Below, piece after piece: positions 53,383 through 62,700 of a stretch of DNA of 64,000 nt. The stretch lies in the NCBI GenBank assembly GCA_015060015.1, contig SUZG01000001.1, positions 202,812 through 266,811 of the forward strand, in the 5' to 3' direction. The position numbers and the translations under genes were made by a program. The notes beneath the pieces are model-generated. The model worked only from the letters and a program-made list of their open reading frames with translations. It had not been told where the DNA came from and ran no database searches. The stretch is from Rikenellaceae bacterium. GTDB lineage: Bacteria; Bacteroidota; Bacteroidia; Bacteroidales; Rikenellaceae. Each line of letters begins with the position of its first letter. Position 1 is the stretch's first letter.

Positions 53383-55605
53383 TTAGTTATTCACGCGGTA
53401 GGCTCTTTGCACACCCTTGATTTTCGTAAGCGAGTGTATGAGCAGATCCACTACTGCGGCACTCGGCACCTCCACACTTATCGTACCTCGCACCGTCGCA
53501 TCGCCCCTTGAAGCGAAGTGCAGAACGCGAATGTTGAGCTTCAATTCGCGTGTGATGACCTCGGTAACCTGATTGGCCAGACCTGCGGTATCGGATGCCA
53601 CGACGGCGATAGTCACTCGGAAAGCACCATCGGCATTGCTACGCCAGCGAGCCTCCATAATGCGATAGGGGTAGTTCTCGTGCAGACGAGCCGCATTGGG
53701 ACAGTCTGTACGGTGAATGGTGATGCCCGATGAGATGGTCACAAAACCGAAAATATCGTCACCCTTGATGGGGTTGCAACACTTTGCCAGCTTGTACTCT
53801 ATATTGTTGATTTTCTCATCAATAACCAATGCGTCAGACGACCGCGACGGCTGTGATGCCGCCTCTGACAGCTTGCTCTCGGCCTTCTGCTTCTCGGCCT
53901 CGGCTGCTGCGGCACGACGCTGGTCCTCCTCCTCGCCCGACAGCCAGCGTTGCAGGATATCCTTTATCGAGAGGAACTCCACCTTCTGCAAAGCTATCAT
54001 CGAATACAGTTCGCGACCGGTACGCACCTTGAAGTGACGGCACAGGTAGGCCACCGCCTCGTCGATAGGAGCATTTATCTTCCAGTTCTTCATCTTGCGT
54101 TCCAACTCCTCGCGTCCCTGACGGGCAAACTTCATCTGCTCCTCACGCAGGAACGACTTGATGCGGCTGCGGGCCTTTGTCGTCACGCAGAATGTGAGCC
54201 AGTCGGCCTTGGGCGTCTGATTCTTCTGCGTCATAACCTCCACGATGTCGCCATTGTGCAACACCTCGCGGATAGGTACGGCACGATTATTCACCTTACC
54301 GCCCATACAGGTCGAGCCGAGGTTGGTGTGGATATCAAAGGCAAAGTCCAGCACCGTAGCACCTTCGGGCAGCTTGCGAATATCGCCATTGGGCGTAAAG
54401 ACGAATATCTCTCCCGACGAGGGTTTCGTGTCGAAGCGTTGCGAGAGTGAGTGTGTCGTCTCCTCCAACGCCTCACGCAGACGACCCAGCCACTGCTCGG
54501 AGGTCTGTGCTCCCTGATTTACACCCTTGTAACGCCAGTGTGCGGCGATACCTCTCTCTGCCACAGCGTCCATACGTTCCGTGCGAATCTGTATCTCCAC
54601 CCAGCGACCTTCGCCTGCCGATACGGTGGTGTGCAGCGACTCGTAGCCGTTCTTCTTGGGTATGGTTACCCAGTCACGCATACGGTTGGGGTTGGGCGTG
54701 TAGCAGTCGCTGACGATGGAGTATATGGTCCAGCAGAGGCGTTTTTCGTCCTCCGGCGGGCAATCTATAATCACTCGCAGTGCGAATATGTCGTAAACAC
54801 CCTCAAAGGGAACATTCTGCTTACGCATCTTGTTCCATATCGAATAAACCGACTTTGTGCGGCTCTTGATATGGTATTTGATGCCCTGCTTGTCAATCTT
54901 CTCGACGATAGGCGCCAGAAAGCGTGCGATGAAGGTCTGTCGTTCACTCTCGGTCTCCTCCAAACGGCGTGATATATACTCATAATCCTTCGGCTCCAGC
55001 CACTTCAATGCCAAATCCTCCAACTCGCTTTTCAAGTTGTAAAGACCCAGCTTGTGTGCTATCTGGGCGTAGAGATTCATACTCTCCCAGCTCTTCTTGC
55101 GGCGTTTCTCGGGCGGGAACATCTGCAAGCTACGCATCACCTCCAGGCGGTCGGCCAGCTTGATGAGTATCACTCGCGGATCCTCCGAGTAGCTGACAAT
55201 CATATCGCGGAAGTCCGAAGCCTGCTCCTTCGATACCTTGAGCTTGATGTTCGAAATGTTGCATAGGCCGACGATGATGCCCAGCACCTCGTCGCCAAAC
55301 TCGCGGCGTATGGTGGCAGACAACTCCTCCACACTCTCGGGATGCTCGTTGCTCGCTATACGCATCACATCGTGCAACACCGCAGCCGCCGTAGAGTTAC
55401 GACCCAGACCTATCTCCTTGGCGACAATCTCGGCCACGGCTACGTCGTGGTCCATCATCGGCGTACCATCGTAACGCATCGTGCCCTGCATATAGTCGGC
55501 GGCAAATGTCAGGGCCTTGTCAATCAGCTCCTGCGTGGTTGGCGAGAATGACTCTCGTACAAAACGCCGCAGGCTCTCGTATCTTGTCAGCACATCCATA
55601 ATCAT
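53383..55605 (-). CDS. relA: RelA/SpoT-family (p)ppGpp synthetase, hydrolase motif degenerate
   Basis: RSH layout of 740 residues: HD region (1-190), synthetase (~230-340: SRTKSVYSIWNKM, YDIFALRVIIDCP, YESLHTTVSAGEGRWVEIQI), TGS (~400-465: EIFVFTPNGDIRKLPEGATV), a linker, a zinc-finger-like part (LAKCCNPIKGDDIFGFV) and a C-terminal ACT domain. In the HD region the metal-binding His and HD are kept (DHDVAVAEI, VLHDVM), but the ED pair of active hydrolases (HDxxED) reads HDVMRI and the RLHNMRT motif reads RLEVMRS. Hydrolysis is therefore probably lost and it is a synthetase-type enzyme. It overlaps the methyltransferase gene by 4 bases. Confidence 0.93.
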   Translation of the reverse strand: MIMDVLTRYESLRRFVRESFSPTTQELIDKALTFAADYMQGTMRYDGTPMMDHDVAVAEIVAKEIGLGRNSTAAAVLHDVMRIASNEHPESVEELSATIRREFGDEVLGIIVGLCNISNIKLKVSKEQASDFRDMIVSYSEDPRVILIKLADRLEVMRSLQMFPPEKRRKKSWESMNLYAQIAHKLGLYNLKSELEDLALKWLEPKDYEYISRRLEETESERQTFIARFLAPIVEKIDKQGIKYHIKSRTKSVYSIWNKMRKQNVPFEGVYDIFALRVIIDCPPEDEKRLCWTIYSIVSDCYTPNPNRMRDWVTIPKKNGYESLHTTVSAGEGRWVEIQIRTERMDAVAERGIAAHWRYKGVNQGAQTSEQWLGRLREALEETTHSLSQRFDTKPSSGEIFVFTPNGDIRKLPEGATVLDFAFDIHTNLGSTCMGGKVNNRAVPIREVLHNGDIVEVMTQKNQTPKADWLTFCVTTKARSRIKSFLREEQMKFARQGREELERKMKNWKINAPIDEAVAYLCRHFKVRTGRELYSMIALQKVEFLSIKDILQRWLSGEEEDQRRAAAAEAEKQKAESKLSEAASQPSRSSDALVIDEKINNIEYKLAKCCNPIKGDDIFGFVTISSGITIHRTDCPNAARLHENYPYRIMEARWRSNADGAFRVTIAVVASDTAGLANQVTEVITRELKLNIRVLHFASRGDATVRGTISVEVPSAAVVDLLIHSLTKIKGVQRAYRVNN

Positions 55606-56396
55606 TGTACTGTTTTAGGTTTATACACTATGTAAATATGGTCATCGGGCAGGGCATACAGCCTCTGCTCCTTTGCCGAGAATCTCTCGCGATAATTCTC
55701 ATCATATACCTCGAAACCCACCTCGGCGAGTCGCTTTGCATAATCTCTGCCATATATGCGGCGGTGGTCATACTGACCGAATATGCGGGTACGCTGTTCG
55801 GGGTCGGTTATCGTGTCATCCTCAAAAGTATGCTCACGCCCCAAATCTACAGGCGAGAGCAACACCGCCCAGCCTCCCGGTCGCAGTATGCGGAAAATCT
55901 CACGCAGGGCCTGCCTGTCATCCTCGACGTGTTCGAGGATATGGTTGCAGATGACGGCATCGAACTCCCCGTCGGCAAGCGGTATCTGCTGAATGTCGAA
56001 GTGCATATCCGCCAGCGGACTCTCCAAATCGGCTGTTACATATCTGTCGGGAACAGAGGCATACATCTTGCGAAATTTACGCATCAGAGCCACCTCGGGA
56101 GCAGCGTGCAAAAGCTTCGGCAGAGCCATAGCTCCACGACCTATATCACTCTCCCGTATCAGCCACAACCACAGCAGACGATGCCTTTCCAGAGCAAGGC
56201 AGTTCGGACAGAGGGCATCTTCACGCTGCGTGACATAGCCATAGGGCAGGAACTTGCGTCGGCGACAGCCGCACAGCGGACACTCGCGGCCCTTGCCAAT
56301 GTAGAACAACCCAAGCAGGGGCACTGCCCAGCCGGCCATACGCTGCAATATGGGGCGTGGAATATGATTGAGTATGTATCGTATCAATCGTTTCAT
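55602..56396 (-). CDS. Class I SAM methyltransferase with zinc-ribbon N-terminus
   Basis: Residues ~38-70 contain CPLCG and CPNC, a zinc-ribbon-like pair. A Rossmann methyltransferase domain follows: VTADLESPLADMHFDIQQIP, DGEFDAVICNHILEHVEDD and REIFRILRPGGWAVLLSPVD, the typical Methyltransf_11 pattern. The N-terminus is hydrophobic (PILQRMAGWAVPLLGLFYIG), so it may touch the membrane. Substrate unknown. It sits in the xseA-xseB-relA operon, overlapping relA by ATGA and starting 2 bases after xseB. Confidence 0.8.
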   Translation of the reverse strand: MKRLIRYILNHIPRPILQRMAGWAVPLLGLFYIGKGRECPLCGCRRRKFLPYGYVTQREDALCPNCLALERHRLLWLWLIRESDIGRGAMALPKLLHAAPEVALMRKFRKMYASVPDRYVTADLESPLADMHFDIQQIPLADGEFDAVICNHILEHVEDDRQALREIFRILRPGGWAVLLSPVDLGREHTFEDDTITDPEQRTRIFGQYDHRRIYGRDYAKRLAEVGFEVYDENYRERFSAKEQRLYALPDDHIYIVYKPKTVQ

Positions 56397-56397
56397 T

Positions 56398-56589
56398 CTA
56401 CCTCTCCAATTGCTCCTTTATTGTAGCCTCCACATTGTAGAGCTGCTCGCGACAGAAGGCTATAAGTTCCGTAGCACGCTTCACATCGGCCGCCAGCGTA
56501 TCGATGCTCGCCTGCTCCTGCTTCATACGTCCCAGAATCTGCTCAATCTCGGCCACCGCTTCGGCGTATGTCATACTCTTTTTTGTCAT
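56398..56589 (-). CDS. xseB: Exodeoxyribonuclease VII small subunit
   Basis: A 63-residue all-helical protein, MTKKSMTYAEAVAEIEQILG, then RMKQEQASIDTLAADVKRAT, the standard XseB pattern. ATG 56589 is used; the frame extends two codons to a TTG. Several XseB copies bind each XseA. It begins 8 bases after xseA. Confidence 0.95.
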   Translation of the reverse strand: MTKKSMTYAEAVAEIEQILGRMKQEQASIDTLAADVKRATELIAFCREQLYNVEATIKEQLER

Positions 56590-56597
56590 ATACAAAT

Positions 56598-57866
56598 CTA
56601 TTTTTCTTGTTTCTTTATGCTCTTTGCCTCGGCAATAACTCTGCCGTCGGCAAGCTCTATCGCAAGGCTGTCGCCGACAGATATACCATCGGCGGAGTGT
56701 AAAACCTTATCTCCGAGGCGTACTATGGCGAAGCCCATACGCAGTATATTCTGCGGCTTGCGGGCCTCCACTACCTCGGCAGCACTCTGCAAACGCAATC
56801 TCTCGGCCGCTATGATACGGTCGGTCAGGAGCCCTAACTGCTCACTCCAAAGTGCCAGCTTTGAGAGCTGTCGTTCATATATCCTGTTATGGCTCTGCGT
56901 CAGCTCACTCGCCAACCTCTCGATACGCAGATGCTGGTTGGCAGTCGTAGCCAATGCCATATCGTGCAGTCGGTTGAGGCTCTCGTCGAGCCACGCCTCG
57001 TGGCGAGCCATACGGTCGGTGAGCCACCCTGCAACGGCTGTCGGTGTTTTCAGCGGCGTGTTGGCAACCATATCGGCTACCGATACATCCTTGTCGTGTC
57101 CTATGCCCGTGAGTACGGGTAGCGGAAACTGTGCCACGTATGAGCATAGGCGATACGAGTTGAAACACCCCAAATCGCTTACCGAGCCACCTCCGCGAAT
57201 GATTACCACCGCATCAAACTCATCACTGCGAGAGGCAATCTCGTCCAGCACTCCGCATATAGACTCCTCGGCCGCTGCACCCTGCATCATCGCCTCAAAA
57301 AGCTCTATGCGGAGGGCGTAGCCACCTTCTCGCAGCTCATTGCAGAAGTCGCGATAGCCTGCCGCCGTAGCACTTGACACAACGGCCACACGCTGCACCA
57401 GCAGGGGCATATCCACCTCGCGGTTCATATCCCACACGCCATCGGCTTTCAGTTGCTCGATGGTGAGCTGCTTCTGCCTCTCGGCCTCGCCCAGAGTGTA
57501 TGAGGCGTCAAGGTCGGTAATCTGCAACGACAGTCCATACAGCTCGTGGTACGACACGATGACCTTTGCCAGAATCTTCATTCCGGCCATAAGGTCACTG
57601 CCCGTCGCTGCCCGAAAATATGCCGAGAGCATCGCCCATTGCTGACGCCAGATGACGGCCCTTGCCTGTGCCACAGGCTGCGTGTTTGCCGTATGGTTGT
57701 CGGTGGGTTTCTCCACCAGCTCCATATAGCAGTGCCCCGTGCGGTTTACCTTCACTTCGGATATCTCCGCCACTATCCATACGGGCAGCGGCATAGCCTC
57801 CTCAATCGCCGTTTTTATGCGGCGTTGAAGCTCCGAAAGTGTGATATGTGATAATTCAAAATTCAA
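56598..57866 (-). CDS. xseA: Exodeoxyribonuclease VII large subunit, TTG start in a repeat
   Basis: XseA of 422 residues. An OB-fold (ITLSELQRRIKTAIEEAMPL, VWIVAEISEVKVNRTGHCYM) is followed by the catalytic domain (VAVVSSATAAGYRDFCNELR, FDAVVIIRGGGSVSDLGCFN, PVLTGIGHDKDVSVADMVAN) and a C-terminal helical/strand part. It degrades single-stranded DNA from both ends. No ATG exists before the OB-fold; the only reasonable start is TTG at 57866, giving (M)NFELSHITLSEL, and it lies inside a TTCAAAA repeat. Confidence 0.92.
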   Translation of the reverse strand: MNFELSHITLSELQRRIKTAIEEAMPLPVWIVAEISEVKVNRTGHCYMELVEKPTDNHTANTQPVAQARAVIWRQQWAMLSAYFRAATGSDLMAGMKILAKVIVSYHELYGLSLQITDLDASYTLGEAERQKQLTIEQLKADGVWDMNREVDMPLLVQRVAVVSSATAAGYRDFCNELREGGYALRIELFEAMMQGAAAEESICGVLDEIASRSDEFDAVVIIRGGGSVSDLGCFNSYRLCSYVAQFPLPVLTGIGHDKDVSVADMVANTPLKTPTAVAGWLTDRMARHEAWLDESLNRLHDMALATTANQHLRIERLASELTQSHNRIYERQLSKLALWSEQLGLLTDRIIAAERLRLQSAAEVVEARKPQNILRMGFAIVRLGDKVLHSADGISVGDSLAIELADGRVIAEAKSIKKQEK

Positions 57867-57880
57867 AATTAAGAATTATT
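57852..57880 (-). repeat. TTCAAAA-type dispersed repeat, copy 5, at the xseA start
   Basis: ATTCAAAATTCAAAATTAAG on plus; its complement supplies the TTG start and the next codons of xseA. Confidence 0.75.
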
Positions 57881-57881
57881 A

Positions 57882-57967
57882 GGGAGTTTGGTGAATTTAG
57901 TGAGTTTAGTGAGTTTAGTGATTGAGCCTGAACTTTTTTCCTTCTTCGCTAAACTTCCTAAATTCAC
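57882..57967. repeat. Nonamer tandem repeat with inverted distal copy
   Basis: GTGAATTTA, GTGAGTTTA, GTGAGTTTA and the partial GTGATTGAG follow each other at 9-base steps (57891-57926). The segment 57947-57967 is an inverted copy of 57891-57911 with 18 of 21 matches, so a large stem-loop can form between the S46 peptidase gene and xseA. It may act as the peptidase terminator. Confidence 0.6.
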
Positions 57968-58057
57968 TTCTCTTTCATCTTCTCTCTCGCAAAGAGAGGT
58001 CACTTCCTCTTTTGTTCAAGAAAGCAACCTCTTTTGGCGGTTTATTAACAATGAAGA

Positions 58058-60151
58058 TTACTTCTTGCTCTTGTTTTTCTTGCCCTGAACGATAGTAAGC
58101 TCGTTCATAATATGCTGGCAGTCGGCGAACTTATCCACCACGAACAATACATAGCGGATATCGACTGCGATGCAACGCTGCAACTCGGGCTCAAATGCCA
58201 CGTCACCCGACATAGCCTCCCAGTTGCCGTCAAATGCCAGACCAATCAGGCGGCCACGGCTGTCCAGAACGGGAGAACCGGAGTTACCACCCGTAATATC
58301 GAGGTTGCAGAGGAAGCCTACGGGCAACTTGCCGTTCTTCATAGCGTAGCGACCGTAGTCCTTCTTCTGATAGAGCTCCTTCAACTTCTCCTCTACGGTG
58401 AACTCCAAAGGATTAGACTTGTCCTCCTTTGCAATCACGCCGTCAAGCGTTGTGTAGTGGTTGTAAGTGATAGCATCAGCAGGCGAGTAGGGCAACACAT
58501 TACCATAGGTAAGACGAATGGTAAAGTTTGCATCCGAATACCAAGCCTTCTCGGGCTGCATACGCATCAGACCTGCAACATAGAGGCGGTGAGCATCGGC
58601 ATACAGAGGGTTCAGCTCGGCATAAGCAGCGTTGTGACGCATATAAACCTCCATCACAGACTTCATCAGTCGAGCCGCTGGGTCATCCTTGCGGTTCTCG
58701 CCAATCTGCTGTGCCTTCTCCAGCGATGTGAGCATAGAGTTGTCGTACAACCAATCTACATAGTCGTCAGAGTTGCCGCCGTACAATGGGTCGATAACCT
58801 CGGTATAAACCGATGGCAAATCCTCGGCTTTCATATTCTCGCGAACAATCTGGAACATACGCTTTGCAACCTTGCGGTCCAGATCGGCATCGTAATCCTT
58901 GTAGTCCTCCTTGTAAGCCTTGGGGTAGCGGGCAATTCTGATAAGCTCCACTCCTCGCAGGAATGCCTCACTCAGATACTGGCGTGCAGCTGCGTGCGGA
59001 GCAATCTTCTCCATCACCTCCTTCATCTGTGGCAGGGCGGTCTGGAAGCCCTCCTCGGGCAGTGTGTTCTCGTCGGCCCACTTCTGGAAGGCAGCCTCCT
59101 CGGCCTGCTTGCGAGCCTTCACGCCCAGCTTCTCGATGCCGCGTGACATACCGATTGAATTCTTCCAGTAGTTCGATGATGAGGCGTACTTCGATGCGTA
59201 CTTGATACGAATCTCGTCGCTTGCCTCCATAGCCTCCCAGAGGATAGCCTGACGTTCGCCACGGATGTAGATACGCTGTGGGTTATCCACCTGAAGCATA
59301 TGGTCAATCTCGTAAGATGTCATATAACGGGTTGTAGAGCCGGGGAAGCCCATAATCATTGCGAAGTCACCCTCCTCGACACCATTGAGAGAGATTTCCA
59401 AATGGCGGGGAGCCTTGTAGGGGACATTCTCCTTTGAGTAGGCCGCAGGCTTGTTATCCTTGTCGGCATATACGCGGAAGATTGAGAAGTCGCCCGTGTG
59501 ACGAGGCCACATCCAGTTGTCGGTGTCGCCACCAAACTTACCGATTGACGATGGAGGAGTACCCACCAGACGCACATCGGTAAAGACCTCGAATGTGAAT
59601 GCAAAGTATTGGTTGCCACCGAAGAAAGGCACAATCTGAACACTCAGACCCTTGTTCGCCTCTTTCATCTCCTCGGTCAGACCCTTCACGTTGGCAAAAA
59701 CCATCTCCTCGCGTTCCTTGCCGGCAGCGATTGAGGGGATATTACCTAAAATCTGTGCGGTAACATCCTCGATAGAACGCACGAAACGCACTGCAAGGCC
59801 CGGAACGGGAAGCTCCTCCTCGTAAGACGATGCCCAGAAACCATACTTCAAATAGTCGTGCTCGACCGATGAGAGCTGCTGGATAGAGCTGTAACCGCAG
59901 TGGTGGTTGGTGAAAAGAAGACCCTTGTCCGATACAATCTCGCCGGTGCAACCGCCACCAAAGATGACGATAGCGTCCTTCAACGATGACTGATTGATAG
60001 AGTAGATATCCTCGGCCGAGAGGCGGCAGCCTTTGGCCTTCATATCCTTGATATTCATCTTCTGGAGGTAGGGCAGAAGCCACATACCCTCATCTGCCGT
60101 AGCGGTAAAAGCCATACAGGCAGCAACAATGGTAAACAAAATTTTCTTCAT
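58058..60151 (-). CDS. dpp7: S46 family dipeptidyl-peptidase, DPP7 type
   Basis: A periplasmic serine exopeptidase of 697 residues. The signal peptide is MKKILFTIVAACMAFTATA. The catalytic His is in TNHHCGY (His84), the Asp in GKFGGDTDNWMWPRH and the Ser in GGNSGSPV (near residue 624). The S1-deciding position 18 residues after the Ser is Gly (AFDGNWEAMSGD), as in DPP7, which prefers hydrophobic P1 residues; DPP11 has Arg there. Such enzymes feed asaccharolytic peptide use in Bacteroidales and would follow endopeptidases like those in the glycan locus. A near-consensus -7 (TATCTTTA, 60192-60199 minus) precedes it. Confidence 0.95.
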   Translation of the reverse strand: MKKILFTIVAACMAFTATADEGMWLLPYLQKMNIKDMKAKGCRLSAEDIYSINQSSLKDAIVIFGGGCTGEIVSDKGLLFTNHHCGYSSIQQLSSVEHDYLKYGFWASSYEEELPVPGLAVRFVRSIEDVTAQILGNIPSIAAGKEREEMVFANVKGLTEEMKEANKGLSVQIVPFFGGNQYFAFTFEVFTDVRLVGTPPSSIGKFGGDTDNWMWPRHTGDFSIFRVYADKDNKPAAYSKENVPYKAPRHLEISLNGVEEGDFAMIMGFPGSTTRYMTSYEIDHMLQVDNPQRIYIRGERQAILWEAMEASDEIRIKYASKYASSSNYWKNSIGMSRGIEKLGVKARKQAEEAAFQKWADENTLPEEGFQTALPQMKEVMEKIAPHAAARQYLSEAFLRGVELIRIARYPKAYKEDYKDYDADLDRKVAKRMFQIVRENMKAEDLPSVYTEVIDPLYGGNSDDYVDWLYDNSMLTSLEKAQQIGENRKDDPAARLMKSVMEVYMRHNAAYAELNPLYADAHRLYVAGLMRMQPEKAWYSDANFTIRLTYGNVLPYSPADAITYNHYTTLDGVIAKEDKSNPLEFTVEEKLKELYQKKDYGRYAMKNGKLPVGFLCNLDITGGNSGSPVLDSRGRLIGLAFDGNWEAMSGDVAFEPELQRCIAVDIRYVLFVVDKFADCQHIMNELTIVQGKKNKSKK

Positions 60152-60316
60152 AGTTTTATTTTTTTAAGTTCGTTTGCTTTTTTTCAAAGGGTAAAGATAG
60201 ACAATATTTTCAAAACATAACGAATGTTATGGATATTTGTTGTCCTATTGGGTCGGGATGTGGAGTCCGCGGTACTTGGTTGAATGTTAATTTTTCGTTA
60301 AGGATTGCCTGTTGTG

Positions 60317-60348
60317 TTGTTTTATAGGGTCGATAGGTATTACCTTTG
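60317..60348 (+). promoter_or_regulatory. Promoter for the phosphate transporter
   Basis: TACCTTTG (60341-60348) is a full -7 match, with a TTGT-like -33 at 60317-60320. The leader contains a bulged hairpin (TGCCC..GACC/GGTC..GGGCA, 60361-60386) 14 bases before the ATG. Confidence 0.55.
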
Positions 60349-60399
60349 ATGCTGAAAATGTGCCCAAAATGACCATTGGTCGGGCAGAAATCAACTTTT

Positions 60400-62625
60400 A
60401 TGAGTGAATTATACACTATAATGCTTGCGGTATTGGCAATTCTGGCCATATCGGGGCTTTATGTCGGCGTAACAAATGACGCTGTAAACTTTCTTAACGC
60501 GGCAATCGGCTCAAAGGTAGCCAAGATGCGAACCATTCTTGCCGTAGCATCAGTAGGTATCATTTTAGGAGTGCTCACATCAAGCGGAATGATGGAGGTG
60601 GCCCGTAGCGGTATGTTCAACCCCGGCCTCTTTACCTTCCACGAGATTATGATTCTGTATGTGAGTGTGATGTTCGCCAATGTCATCCTGCTCGACATCT
60701 ACAACTCGCTGGGTCTGCCCACATCAACCACTGTGGCGTTGATTTTCAGCTTGCTGGGTGCTGCTATTGCCGTGTCGTTGTTCAAGATTGCGGGCAACCC
60801 CGAACTCTCGTTAGGCTCTCTCGGTGGCTTCATCAACACCTCGCGTGCTATGGGAGTTATCTCGGCTATCCTGCTCTCGGTGATTATAGCGTTTGTGTTC
60901 GGTACGATTATCATGTGGCTCTCTCGCTTCTTGTTCTCGTTCCGCTACTTCAAGATGTTCCGTAAGATGGGAGCCGTATGGTGTGGTATGTCGTTTACGG
61001 CTATCGCCTATTTCGCTGTTTTCAAGGCTTTGAAGGGCGTGCTGGCGGGTACGGCGGTATATGCGTGGATTAGTGATAATCTGCTTATCTCGCTGCTTCT
61101 CTGCTGGGTTGTGTGTACTATATTACTCGCCTTTTTGCAGCTCTTCCGTATCAATATCCTGCGTATCAATATCCTTTCGGGTACATTCGCTTTGGCGTTG
61201 GCTTTTGCCGGTAACGACCTCGTGAACTTTATCGGTGTGCCTATTGCAGGTTTGGATTCATACAACATAGCCAAGGCTGCTGGCTCAACCGAGATTTTGA
61301 TGGAGGGCCTGAATCAAAACCTCCCCGCACAGTTTATCTGGATGTTGCTCTCGGGTGTGATTATGGTTGTTACGTTGTGGACCTCAACAAAGTCGATGAA
61401 TGTGTCGCAGACCGAGATTTCGCTGGCAGGTCAGGGTGACGATATGATTTCGGGCGAGCTCGATTCGAATGTCTTCTCGCGTTCTATCGTGCGTGCATCG
61501 CTGGGCATCTCCAACTTCCTCGACAGAGTAGTGCCGGAGAGGGTGAAGGAGTTTGTCGGCAAACGCTTCGAGTATGAGGATGTGGAGCATAACGGAGCCC
61601 CGTACGATAAGATTCGTGCCGTTGTAAATCTTACCACTGCGGCTCTGCTTATCTCGGTGGGTACATCGTTGAAACTGCCTCTCTCTACCACCTATGTCTG
61701 CTTTATGGTGGCTATGGGTTCATCGCTTGCTGATAAGGCGTGGGGTCGAGAGTCGGCTGTGCATCGTATTACGGGCGTTATGACCGTCGTTATGGGCTGG
61801 TTCGTTACAGGTATTGGTGCTTTCATCATCGCTATTGGTGTGGGTCTGCTGCTTATCTGGGGCGGTACGATTGCCTTTGCTGTGGTAACGGTGGCGTGTG
61901 CCTATATGCTCATCAAGAGTAACTTCCTCAATGCCAAGAAGAAAAACGCTATGCCCGAGGCTGCAACCGAGGAGGACTCTATCGAGGGCGTTATCGCACA
62001 GGTCTGCAAGATGATGAAGGTATCTACACAGATTTACGACCGCACGCTTGTTGCCGTATTCAAGGAGGACAGAAAAGCTTTGAAGGAGCTTGTTCGCGAG
62101 TCTAACGAGAGCTATGAGGCGAGCCGCCAGCTCAAATATACCCTTATGCCTACGCTGCGTAAGCTTAAGGATTCGGGTTTGGAACTCTCGTTGTATTATG
62201 TTCAGGTGGTTGATTATCTGAGTGAGATAGCCAAGGCGTTGGTACATATCACTCGTCCTGCCTACGACCATATCGACAACAACCACAAGGGCTTGTCAAG
62301 TGAGCAGACCGACGATTTGATGCATATCAACGATGCTGTGGCCGATATTTACGGCAATGTGAATCGTATGCTTACAAAGAACGACTTTGCTGAGATTGAT
62401 ACGGTGCTTACTATGCGTGATGAACTCTTCGAGCATATCGCTGAGACAATGAAGTCGGAGTTGCAGCGTATCAACGAGGGCGTGGGCAACACCACGGCAA
62501 GTATGTTCTACCTGACGGTTATGAGTGAGACCAAGACGATGGTCTTGCAGGCCCGTAACCTGTTGAAGTCGCAGCGTTACTTCCTGGAGCACGCTGGCGT
62601 AGCAAAGACGTGGTACAGAAAGTAG
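60400..62625 (+). CDS. PiT-family phosphate permease with PhoU-like C-terminal domain
   Basis: ATG 60400 begins MSELYTIMLAVLAILAISGL; the frame runs upstream to 60376 but starts there with TTG and non-family residues. Two PiT signatures are visible: YVGVTNDAVNFLNAAIGSKV near the N-terminus and GNDLVNFIGVPIAG in the middle, plus LGLPTSTTVALIFSLLG and LKLPLSTTYVCFMVAMGSSL, the inverted-repeat P-loop-like pairs. About ten membrane helices end near residue 510. Residues ~530-740 form a helical PhoU-like domain (SYEASRQLKYTLMPTLRKLK, ALVHITRPAYDHIDNNHKG). It imports phosphate with H+ or Na+. The fused PhoU-like part may sense or gate transport. Confidence 0.93.
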   Translation: MSELYTIMLAVLAILAISGLYVGVTNDAVNFLNAAIGSKVAKMRTILAVASVGIILGVLTSSGMMEVARSGMFNPGLFTFHEIMILYVSVMFANVILLDIYNSLGLPTSTTVALIFSLLGAAIAVSLFKIAGNPELSLGSLGGFINTSRAMGVISAILLSVIIAFVFGTIIMWLSRFLFSFRYFKMFRKMGAVWCGMSFTAIAYFAVFKALKGVLAGTAVYAWISDNLLISLLLCWVVCTILLAFLQLFRINILRINILSGTFALALAFAGNDLVNFIGVPIAGLDSYNIAKAAGSTEILMEGLNQNLPAQFIWMLLSGVIMVVTLWTSTKSMNVSQTEISLAGQGDDMISGELDSNVFSRSIVRASLGISNFLDRVVPERVKEFVGKRFEYEDVEHNGAPYDKIRAVVNLTTAALLISVGTSLKLPLSTTYVCFMVAMGSSLADKAWGRESAVHRITGVMTVVMGWFVTGIGAFIIAIGVGLLLIWGGTIAFAVVTVACAYMLIKSNFLNAKKKNAMPEAATEEDSIEGVIAQVCKMMKVSTQIYDRTLVAVFKEDRKALKELVRESNESYEASRQLKYTLMPTLRKLKDSGLELSLYYVQVVDYLSEIAKALVHITRPAYDHIDNNHKGLSSEQTDDLMHINDAVADIYGNVNRMLTKNDFAEIDTVLTMRDELFEHIAETMKSELQRINEGVGNTTASMFYLTVMSETKTMVLQARNLLKSQRYFLEHAGVAKTWYRK

Positions 62626-62647
62626 GGTAAGGTGTTTTGAAACTATG

Positions 62648-62681
62648 AGGCGTATCTCGTTGGGGATACGCCTTTTTTTTT
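62648..62681 (+). terminator. Terminator of the phosphate transporter gene
   Basis: AGGCGTATC and GATACGCCT pair perfectly around an 8-base loop, followed by nine T residues. Confidence 0.93.
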
Positions 62682-62700
62682 GACGCTGTTGCCGTTATGT

